This document shows positions 1-7,935 of a stretch of 10,084 bases of DNA, piece by piece. Source of the stretch: Thioalkalivibrio sp. (GTDB lineage Bacteria; Pseudomonadota; Gammaproteobacteria; Ectothiorhodospirales; Ectothiorhodospiraceae); contig SKOF01000096.1 of the NCBI GenBank assembly GCA_007120155.1, forward strand, positions 1 through 10,084. The letters run 5' to 3'. Every line of letters begins with the position of its first letter. Position 1 is the first letter of the stretch. A model generated the notes under the pieces. The model searched no databases and was not told where the DNA came from. It saw only the letters and a program-made list of their open reading frames with translations. A program made the position numbers and the translations under genes.

Positions 1-848
1 GCGGCATCCGCCAGGGAGGCGAAGCCGTCCCACCGCAGCACCGGTGCATCGGGATGAGACGTCGTGGGCAATACCGGTGAAATCAGGGCGAAGTCCACAT
101 CGGCCTCGTTGGCCAGAACCATCTCGCGCCGATCGTGCACCGAGGCGGATACCATGAGGCCATCACGCTGCATGTCCGCGCGCCAGCGGGTGAGCCGCTG
201 GCTATTGAGGTGCACACCATCCGCACCGACCGCCCGTGCAATGTCCGGATCGGCATTGAGCATGACGCGCACATCCAGGGACCGGGCCAGGGGCATTACC
301 CGCTCGGCCAGTCGTGCCAGGCGGTCCGGACTCAGGGAAGGCGCTCTCAACTGCATCAGATGAATGCCGCCCCGTACCAGCCGATCCTCGAGTTGGCGGA
401 GAAAACCCGGTTCATCGTCGGACGGGTCCGGCGTGATCAGACAGCAGTCGGGCAACTGCAGGGCGGCAACGATGGCGTGATTCGCCGCGGGGAAGTCGTA
501 GTTGGACAAGGCGGGCGCGGATACCCAGCGCAGGGACTGCCCCTCGCATCCACGGGGTTCGCCCGCGAAGGCATCCACGACACTGACGCGCAGGCACACG
601 CGCTTGTCGCCGTAGTCGTGATCGATCTTGATGAGCGGCTGAAAACTCTGGACGCGTATGTCCAGTTCTTCCCGGAGCTCCCGGTACAGGGCGTGCTCCA
701 GGTCTTCCCCCGGCTCGAACTTCCCGCCCGGAAACTCCCATAGGCCGCCCTGGTGCAAATGATCCGGGCGGCGCGCAATGAGGTATTCGCCGCGTGCATT
801 GCGAATCGCGGCGACCGCCACCGGAACCGGTGTCAGGTCAGGCGACAT
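1..848 (-). CDS. Nudix (MutT-like) hydrolase fused to a ThiE/TenI-like domain, 3' end cut by window
   Basis: I translated this frame directly; 282 residues are visible and the C-terminus lies beyond base 1. Residues about 7-130 form a Nudix domain. The Nudix box is at 42-64: G42, E48, then R56-E57-L58 and E60-E61, with Asp63 where the consensus has Gly. A MutT-like GLWEFPGGK precedes and enters the box. Residues about 135-282 resemble thiamine-phosphate synthase/TenI: LITP (137-140), QLR (166-168), MLNAD (196-200), GADGVHL (208-214), and SPVLPT (257-262). The family is known as a MutT-TenI fusion in many gammaproteobacteria, where the Nudix half is expected to hydrolyse oxidised (deoxy)nucleotides. 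The role of the second half is unknown, and key synthase residues are replaced here. ATG at 848 is the only good in-frame start; an ATG overlapping the argJ stop runs into a stop after 19 codons. It lies 40 bp after argJ on the same strand, probably cotranscribed, with no clear Shine-Dalgarno. Confidence 0.9.
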   Translation of the reverse strand, partial: MSPDLTPVPVAVAAIRNARGEYLIARRPDHLHQGGLWEFPGGKFEPGEDLEHALYRELREELDIRVQSFQPLIKIDHDYGDKRVCLRVSVVDAFAGEPRGCEGQSLRWVSAPALSNYDFPAANHAIVAALQLPDCCLITPDPSDDEPGFLRQLEDRLVRGGIHLMQLRAPSLSPDRLARLAERVMPLARSLDVRVMLNADPDIARAVGADGVHLNSQRLTRWRADMQRDGLMVSASVHDRREMVLANEADVDFALISPVLPTTSHPDAPVLRWDGFASLADA

Positions 849-888
849 GGATGACGAGCAGACAGCGGCATCGCTGCCCCCGGCACGG

Positions 889-2100
889 TCATGACCGGTA
901 CTCCGCGTTGATCCGTACATAGTCGAAGGAGAGGTCACAGGTGTGGATTCGCGCCTCGGCCGATCCCCGCGCCAGATGGATATGGATCGGGAGTTCCGCC
1001 TCGCCCATGACCCGCTGCCCCGCCTCTTCCGTATAGTCCGGGGCGCGTCCGCCCTTCTCGACGATCAGGACATCACCGATCTCGATACGCACCCGTGAAA
1101 CGTCCAGGTCCGCTACACCGGCGCGGCCCACGGCGGCCAGGATACGTCCCCAGTTGGGGTCCGAGGCGAACAATGCGGTCTTCACCAAAGGTGAATGGGC
1201 CACCGCATCGGCCACCTGCCTCGCCTCCTGCGGGGTCGCGGCACCGGTGACATGCAGCGTGATGAACTTGGTCGCGCCCTCTCCGTCGCGCACGATGGCC
1301 TGTGCCAGATGATCGCAGACAGCCTGCAGCGCGGTCATGAATCGGCGACGATCATCGGCATTGACCAGTCGGATGCCGCTGGCACCGGTGGCCGCCAGCA
1401 CACAGGCGTCGTTGGTGGAGGTGTCGCCGTCGACGGTGATGCAGTTGAAGCTGCGCTCGACCGCGCCCTCCAGCATCGCCTGCAACTCGGCGGCGGGGAC
1501 GGATACGTCGCTGGCGAGAAAAGCGAGCATGGTGGCCATGTCCGGATGGATCATGCCCGAGCCCTTGGCGATGCCGGTGAGCGTAACCGTCCCGCCCGAG
1601 AGCGTGACACGGCGGCTGATGCCCTTGCCCACGATGTCGGTGGTCATGATGGCGCGCATGGCCTCGGTCCACGTGTCCGCCGAAAGCCGTGCGGCCAGCC
1701 GCGGGATCGCCTCCCGGATGCGCGGCACGGGCAGGGGCTCGCCGATCACCCCGGTGGAGAAGGGCAGCACCTGTTCCGGCCGGCAGCCCATCACCTCCGC
1801 CACATGGGCGCAGCTCGCCTGCGCATCCCTGAGCCCGCGCTCCCCGGTGCCTGCGTTGGCGTTTCCGGCATTGATCAACAGACAGCGCGCACCACCCGCC
1901 GCCAGATGCTCCCGGGCCACGATCACCGGCGCAGCACAGAAGGCATTACGCGTAAACACCGCCGCCAGGCCGGAACCGGCCGCCAGCTCCATGAGCACCA
2001 GGTCATCGCGGTCCCGGTAACGGATACCCGCGGCCACGGCACCCAGGCGCACGCCGGGCACGGGAAGCAGTTCAGCGGGTTCGGTCAGATTGACGGGCAT
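889..2100 (-). CDS. argJ: Bifunctional ornithine acetyltransferase / N-acetylglutamate synthase
   Basis: ArgJ moves the acetyl group from N-acetylornithine to glutamate, and in bifunctional members also makes acetylglutamate from acetyl-CoA, closing the cyclic arginine pathway in the cytoplasm. With the ATG at 2100 the protein has 403 residues, normal for the family. Seen motifs: the N-terminal LTEPAELLPVPGVRLG; INAGNANAGTG around 76-86; and KGSGMIHPDMATML, in which the precursor is known to cleave itself before Thr (Thr190 here) to give alpha and beta chains with Thr as nucleophile. DGDTSTND follows in the beta chain. A longer version starting with TTG at 2115 is possible, but those five codons lie inside a heptad repeat, and family members usually begin close to 'M-x-VNLT', so I chose 2100. 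No Shine-Dalgarno is visible; the bases before the start are one arm of a large inverted repeat. Whether it is mono- or bifunctional cannot be told from sequence alone. Confidence 0.96.
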   Translation of the reverse strand: MPVNLTEPAELLPVPGVRLGAVAAGIRYRDRDDLVLMELAAGSGLAAVFTRNAFCAAPVIVAREHLAAGGARCLLINAGNANAGTGERGLRDAQASCAHVAEVMGCRPEQVLPFSTGVIGEPLPVPRIREAIPRLAARLSADTWTEAMRAIMTTDIVGKGISRRVTLSGGTVTLTGIAKGSGMIHPDMATMLAFLASDVSVPAAELQAMLEGAVERSFNCITVDGDTSTNDACVLAATGASGIRLVNADDRRRFMTALQAVCDHLAQAIVRDGEGATKFITLHVTGAATPQEARQVADAVAHSPLVKTALFASDPNWGRILAAVGRAGVADLDVSRVRIEIGDVLIVEKGGRAPDYTEEAGQRVMGEAELPIHIHLARGSAEARIHTCDLSFDYVRINAEYRS

Positions 2101-2102
2101 GG

Positions 2103-2137
2103 ATTCAATATTCAATATTCAATATTCAAGATTCAAA
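2103..2137. repeat. Five tandem heptads (ATTCAAN), left arm of inverted repeat
   Basis: Five exact-phase 7-bp units are read on the plus strand: ATTCAAT three times, then ATTCAAG and ATTCAAA, followed by GGG. The array begins two bases upstream of the argJ ATG. It occupies the place where a ribosome binding site would be. It is the mirror of the array at 2195-2229. Confidence 0.95.
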
Positions 2138-2194
2138 GGGACGTACGGCCGTGGCCGACCCCACCGAGGCGGTTCAAACCCACCGCATCCACCC

Positions 2195-2229
2195 TTTGAA
2201 TCTTGAATCTTGAATCTTGAACTTTGAAC
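2195..2229. repeat. Five tandem heptads (YTTGAAY), right arm of inverted repeat
   Basis: Five 7-bp units on the plus strand: TTTGAAT, CTTGAAT twice, CTTGAAC and TTTGAAC, preceded by CCC at 2192-2194. The last unit ends directly against the secA stop codon (2230-2232). Including CCC, the 38-base arm pairs with 2103-2140 with 5 mismatches, and its first 17 bases match perfectly. The 51-base spacer 2141-2191 contains one more isolated GTTCAAA unit (2172-2178) and the palindrome ACGGCCGT (2145-2152). I see no gene or classical terminator in the spacer. Confidence 0.95.
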
Positions 2230-5019
<2,790 letters not shown>

Positions 5020-5059
5020 GGGTTCGGGAGGTTCTTCTAGAGTAGTGGGACTGACCCGA

Positions 5060-5084
5060 ATAGGGCGCCATAAGAGGCGCCTAT
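5060..5084 (-). promoter_or_regulatory. Hairpin at the 5' end of the secA leader
   Basis: Bases 5060-5069 (atagggcgcc) and 5076-5084 (ggcgcctat) pair as a 9-bp stem with one bulged base and the 6-base loop ataaga. On the minus strand it starts within the predicted -10 and covers the likely first transcribed bases of secA. It could be an operator, a 5' stabilising hairpin or a leader control element. No U-run follows, so it is not a standard terminator. Confidence 0.55.
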
Positions 5085-5112
5085 GATACCCCATGGAGGG
5101 GGAATCGGTCAG
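5083..5112 (-). promoter_or_regulatory. Putative sigma70 promoter for secA
   Basis: On the minus strand, CTGACC (5107-5112, 4/6 to TTGACA) is separated by 18 bp from TATCAT (5083-5088, 5/6 to TATAAT). Transcription would start near 5076, leaving a leader of about 57 bases before the secA ATG at 5019. The element lies in the 138-bp gap after the M23 peptidase gene. It is a pattern match only. Confidence 0.45.
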
Positions 5113-5157
5113 CGCGTGGCGCACCGCAGGCCCTCAAACGGCCCGTCCGGCACGGCG

Positions 5158-6069
5158 TCAGCGGGAAGCCTTGATGAAACGCGAAGGATTGATGTGCCGG
5201 CCGTTCTCCAACACTTCGAAATGTACGTGGGGGCCGGTGGCCCGACCGGTCTGCCCCAGCAGCGCGATCACCTGGCCCTTGCGCACCGTATCCCCTTCCT
5301 GGACCTTGAGGGCCTTGTTGTGGGCGTACCGGGTGACGAAACCGTTGCCGTGATCGATCTCCACCAGCTTCCCATATGCGTTGCGGTCCGCGGCCCAGGT
5401 GACGATACCGCCGCCCACGGCCACCACGTCGCTGCCGGGCCGGCCGGCGAAATCGATCCCCCGGTGATACACCCGGCGCCCGGTGAACGGATCGTTGCGC
5501 ATGCCGTAACTGGAGGAGATCCAGCCCTGGGTGATGGGGCGCCCTTCCGGGGTCACCTCCTCCTGAAGCTGTCTGGAGATCATCAGGCGGTCCAGCAGCC
5601 GCAATTGCGATTCCTGTTCCGCCATGATGCCGTCCAGGGCATCCAGCTGGGCCATCAGGTCAGGCGCATGGCCGATGCCGATCTCCGCCTCGGGACCGCC
5701 GATACCCGGCATGGCAGCGAAATCGAACTCGCCGTCGTCCAGGCCGGCCAGCCGCACGAGCCGCTCGCCCAGGGCATCCAGGCGGGTGGCACGGACCTGC
5801 AACTCGGCGAGACGTATGGTGAGCGCGTCGATATTCGCCTGGGCGTTGTCCCGGGCAGACTGCAGGCCCTCGCGCTGGGCCTGCAACTGGTCTTCCCAGG
5901 AGGACACGAATGCGGCATCCCCATGGCGCACCCCGGCGGCAAAACCGGCCACCACCAGTGCGCCCAGCAGAAACGCCACGCCCGCCCCGGCCACGAGCCA
6001 ATGGTACCAGCGGCAACAGTTAAGATTGTGGCGGCGGGCGCCATTGCGGCTGAGCAGGATGATGTTCAT
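5158..6069 (-). CDS. Membrane-anchored M23 (LytM/peptidoglycan endopeptidase-like) metallopeptidase
   Basis: The 303-residue protein has a basic N-terminus, one transmembrane helix at about 24-46 (N-in, C-terminus periplasmic), a Gln/Ala/Leu-rich probable coiled coil at about 55-105, and a C-terminal M23 domain at about 185-298. The zinc and catalytic residues look intact: H202-x3-D206 (HRGIDFAG), H250 in RYAH, and H281-V-H283 in HVHFE. M23 enzymes cut peptide cross-links in murein, while degenerate relatives such as EnvC and NlpD activate amidases; this one keeps the ligands, so it is probably an active hydrolase. Placement just upstream of secA and close to ftsZ/lpxC is typical of Pseudomonas-like gammaproteobacteria. 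The ATG at 6069 gives a sensible membrane anchor; the Shine-Dalgarno is weak. It is divergent from dciA. I do not assign a gene symbol. Confidence 0.92.
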   Translation of the reverse strand: MNIILLSRNGARRHNLNCCRWYHWLVAGAGVAFLLGALVVAGFAAGVRHGDAAFVSSWEDQLQAQREGLQSARDNAQANIDALTIRLAELQVRATRLDALGERLVRLAGLDDGEFDFAAMPGIGGPEAEIGIGHAPDLMAQLDALDGIMAEQESQLRLLDRLMISRQLQEEVTPEGRPITQGWISSSYGMRNDPFTGRRVYHRGIDFAGRPGSDVVAVGGGIVTWAADRNAYGKLVEIDHGNGFVTRYAHNKALKVQEGDTVRKGQVIALLGQTGRATGPHVHFEVLENGRHINPSRFIKASR

Positions 6070-6101
6070 CTTGACCCGATGCTAAGATGGCGGTCGGGCC
6101 G

Positions 6102-6131
6102 ATGATAGCCCCTTCCGCGGTGGTTTGAGAA
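6102..6131 (-). promoter_or_regulatory. Putative sigma70 promoter for the M23 peptidase gene
   Basis: On the minus strand, TTCTCA (6126-6131, 4/6) and TATCAT (6102-6107, 5/6) are 18 bp apart, about 33 bp before the peptidase ATG. The -10 hexamer, 18-bp spacer and G-rich sequence just before the -10 repeat those of the secA candidate, which raises confidence slightly. It lies in the 99-bp gap shared with the divergent dciA. Confidence 0.4.
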
Positions 6132-6148
6132 CCCTGATGCCCATTGTA

Positions 6149-6161
6149 ATTGACGCTCAAT
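6149..6161. promoter_or_regulatory. Small interrupted palindrome before dciA
   Basis: ATTGA-CGC-TCAAT is a perfect 5-bp inverted repeat with a 3-base centre, ending 7 bases before the dciA ATG. TGTAAT (6145-6150), a -10-like hexamer, overlaps it, but no well-spaced -35 is present. It could be an operator, but arms this short can occur by chance. Confidence 0.25.
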
Positions 6162-6168
6162 CAAGCAG

Positions 6169-6609
6169 ATGCGCCGCGTTCGCCAGCTGATCGATGAAAG
6201 CCTGGTGTCCCGCGCCCGGCAGATGGGCGCGCTGACCCAGAGCCTGCGGCAGCTCCTGCCCCCCGCCCTGGCCCCCCATTGCCGGGTTTCCGGAGTGACG
6301 CCTGATCATCTGATCCTGGCGGCGGACGGAGGGAACTGGGCCACGCAGTTGCGCTATCTGCAGCGCGAGATTGTCAAGCACATGAACGCCCACCATGGCC
6401 TGAGCGTCGCCAGGGTCCGGGTTCAGGTGTCGGCACCTTCGCCCGGGGACGAGGCGGCCCGGTCCTCGGGCACGCGTCCCGCCCGGCCTCGGCCCCGGGT
6501 CCCGGCCGGCGCCGGGGCGGTCCTTCGGGAAACGGCGCGCACCCTGGACGACCCGCAACTGGCCGGTGCACTGAAGCGGCTGGCCGAGCGGGCCGGCCGG
6601 AAATCCTAG
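6169..6609 (+). CDS. dciA: DciA-type (DUF721) replicative helicase loader
   Basis: The 146-residue protein carries the DUF721 domain at about 1-88: an N-terminal RRVRQLIDESL, LLPPALAPHCRVSG at 29-42, and the characteristic NWATQLRYLQREIV at 56-69 with W57. Residues about 90-118 are a Pro/Arg/Ala-rich linker, and the last 28 residues look helical. DciA proteins load or stimulate DnaB helicase in most bacteria; enterics replaced them with phage-derived DnaC. The ATG at 6169 is the first in frame after a stop at 6151-6153; an earlier ATG at 6137 is in another frame and stops quickly. There is no strong Shine-Dalgarno. It is the only gene on the plus strand, divergent from the M23 peptidase and convergent with lpxC. 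The family call is secure; the helicase-loading role rests on family knowledge. Confidence 0.85.
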   Translation: MRRVRQLIDESLVSRARQMGALTQSLRQLLPPALAPHCRVSGVTPDHLILAADGGNWATQLRYLQREIVKHMNAHHGLSVARVRVQVSAPSPGDEAARSSGTRPARPRPRVPAGAGAVLRETARTLDDPQLAGALKRLAERAGRKS

Positions 6610-6802
6610 CCCGCGTATCTTACCGCCGTTCGTGGCGAGGGCGTCGGGATGCCGCTGTGGCAGGGCGCACACAGCGCGCAGATCGGCGGCCGGAGCAGAA
6701 GGGGGGCGAACTATGCGGGCTGGCTGGCGAACTTGGGGGACCTGCGGGACTCGGACGCCGGCAGGGTCCGCGCGCGCCGCGACAGATTGATCTGAATGCG
6801 GG
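6610..6802. other. Convergent intergenic region dciA / lpxC, no gene recognised
   Basis: These 193 bp of very GC-rich DNA separate the two convergent stop codons. I find no hairpin followed by a T-run on either strand, so no intrinsic terminator is evident. Visible items are the short palindrome CAGAT-TG-ATCTG at 6783-6794 and a 9-bp direct repeat, atgcgggct, at 6713-6721 and 6796-6804. Open frames across it are low-complexity readings in high-GC DNA. Confidence 0.6.
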
Positions 6803-7717
6803 CTAGAAGGCGGTGACAGGCTGGGCATAGGAGATCGGCGCGGCCACGCCCTCATCCTCGAAGGTGATGCATTCCCATGCGTCCTCCTGGGCGATGAGAC
6901 TGCGGATCAGCCGATTGTTCAGGTCGTGACCCGACTTGAATCCGGTGAAGGCGCCAATCAGGCTGTGACCCAGCAGGTACAGGTCGCCGATGGCATCCAG
7001 GATCTTGTGCTTGACGAACTCGTCGTCGTAGCGCAGGCCGTCTTCGTTGAGAATGCGGAAATCATCCAGCACGATGGCGTTGTCCAGACTGCCGCCCAGT
7101 GCAAGCTGCCGTTCGCGCAACATTTCTATATCGCGCATGAAGCCGAAGGTACGGGCCCGGCTCACCTCCTTGACAAACGAGGTGGTGGAGAAGTCCAGTT
7201 CGGCGGTCTGTACGCCATTGCTGAAGATGGGGTGCTGGAAATCGATGGAGAAACCCACCTTGAACCCGTCGAAGGGCTCGAACCGGGCCCACTTGTCGGC
7301 CTCCCGCACCTCCACGGCACGCTTGATACGGATGAATTTCTTGGGGGCCTCCTGCTCCACGATCCCGGCCGACTGGATGAGAAACACGAAGGGGCCGGCA
7401 CTGCCGTCCATGATGGGCACCTCGGGGGCGCTCACGTCCACATAGACGTTGTCGATGCCGAGACCCGCAATGGCCGAAAGCAGATGCTCCACGGTGGATA
7501 CCCGGGCGGCTCCGTCCACCAGCGTGGTGGATAACCGGGTATCCCCGACATTGTCCGGACTCGCCTTGATCTCCACCGGCGGATCCAGATCCATGCGCCG
7601 GAAGACCACGCCCGTATCCACGGGGGCTGAACGAAGCATCACGTAGACCTTGTCGCCGGTGTGCAGCCCGACACCCGTGGCCCTGATATTGTTCTTAAGC
7701 GTACGCTGTTTGATCAA
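6803..7717 (-). CDS. lpxC: UDP-3-O-acyl-N-acetylglucosamine deacetylase
   Basis: LpxC is the zinc-dependent cytosolic deacetylase that carries out the first committed step of lipid A synthesis. The 304-residue protein matches the family length. It begins MIKQRTLKNNIRATGVGLHTG, the usual N-terminus. Zinc ligands by motif are H78 in STVEHLL, and H237 and D241 in KHKILDAIGD; E77 and H264 (GFKSGHDLNN) fit the catalytic base and acid. PIMDGSAGPF (101-110) is the conserved loop. The start codon is TTG, fixed by homology and by the Shine-Dalgarno 8 bases upstream. It is separated from ftsZ by 218 bp holding a candidate promoter, and it converges on dciA. In E. coli LpxC is controlled by FtsH proteolysis through its C-terminal tail; the tail here ends in AQPVTAF, so the same control cannot be assumed. 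Confidence 0.97.
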   Translation of the reverse strand: MIKQRTLKNNIRATGVGLHTGDKVYVMLRSAPVDTGVVFRRMDLDPPVEIKASPDNVGDTRLSTTLVDGAARVSTVEHLLSAIAGLGIDNVYVDVSAPEVPIMDGSAGPFVFLIQSAGIVEQEAPKKFIRIKRAVEVREADKWARFEPFDGFKVGFSIDFQHPIFSNGVQTAELDFSTTSFVKEVSRARTFGFMRDIEMLRERQLALGGSLDNAIVLDDFRILNEDGLRYDDEFVKHKILDAIGDLYLLGHSLIGAFTGFKSGHDLNNRLIRSLIAQEDAWECITFEDEGVAAPISYAQPVTAF

Positions 7718-7725
7718 CGCGATAG

Positions 7726-7733
7726 TCCCCTTT
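7726..7733 (-). promoter_or_regulatory. Shine-Dalgarno of lpxC, fixes the TTG start
   Basis: On the minus strand AAAGGGGA sits 8 bases before TTG at 7717. It is the only purine-rich stretch at proper distance. Together with the conserved first residues encoded right after the TTG, it supports that start over any internal ATG. Confidence 0.7.
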
Positions 7734-7752
7734 GATTCGGAAATACCGAATC
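7734..7752 (-). promoter_or_regulatory. Perfect hairpin just upstream of the lpxC ribosome binding site
   Basis: GATTCGG and CCGAATC form a perfect 7-bp inverted repeat around the 5-base loop AAATA, ending directly beside the AAAGGGGA ribosome binding site. In the mRNA it would fold just 5' of the Shine-Dalgarno. The arm contains GATTC, the core of the heptad arrays elsewhere in this window. It could be an operator, a mRNA stabiliser or a heptad remnant. Confidence 0.5.
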
Positions 7753-7821
7753 CCTATTCGCTCGCTACTGGCCATCGGTGGGTGCGCTACCCGGCTGCCC
7801 GGATATGCAAAAAACCGCCAC

Positions 7822-7830
7822 ATTATGGCA
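7822..7830 (-). promoter_or_regulatory. Candidate extended -10 promoter for lpxC
   Basis: On the minus strand TGCCATAAT combines a TGn extension with CATAAT (5/6 to TATAAT), about 105 bp before the lpxC start. No good -35 is present at 16-18 bp, as can be true of extended -10 promoters. The overlapping GCCA/TGGC pairing followed by six T residues (minus strand) could instead be read as a very weak terminator. Confidence 0.3.
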
Positions 7831-7894
7831 CCAAGTTGCCCCGGATGCATGTTTTATGTGCAGAACCGGCCCCGGCGGCCCTGCCCGACCGACC

Positions 7895-7923
7895 GGCGGC
7901 AGGCCGGCCATGGCCCCGCCGCC
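7895..7923 (-). other. GC-rich hairpin after the ftsZ stop
   Basis: Bases 7895-7905 and 7912-7923 can pair as a stem of about 11 bp with one bulge, 13 bases beyond the ftsZ stop. No U-run follows, so it is not a standard intrinsic terminator. It may stabilise the 3' end of ftsZ mRNA or may simply reflect extreme GC content. Confidence 0.25.
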
Positions 7924-7935
7924 CCGGCCCGGCAC

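Noticed and set aside
2161..2191. Sequence GGTTCAAACCC resembling a tRNA T-arm with a nearby CCA
   Set aside because: No matching 5-bp T-stem, anticodon arm or acceptor stem is present. GTTCAAA is better explained as an isolated unit of the flanking heptad family.
5020..5124. 35-codon N-terminal extension of SecA from a GTG
   Set aside because: It crosses the predicted promoter and hairpin, and the conserved SecA N-terminus starts at the ATG at 5019.
6157..6855. Open frame of 232 codons on the minus strand antisense to dciA, crossing the lpxC end
   Set aside because: Its Arg/Pro/Gly-rich composition is typical of a shadow frame, and DUF721 motifs on the plus strand explain the region.
7809..7829. 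Possible intrinsic terminator before lpxC (minus strand, six T residues after a GCCA/TGGC stem)
   Set aside because: The stem has only 4 bp, and the same bases form a better extended -10 match. Termination here is not convincing.
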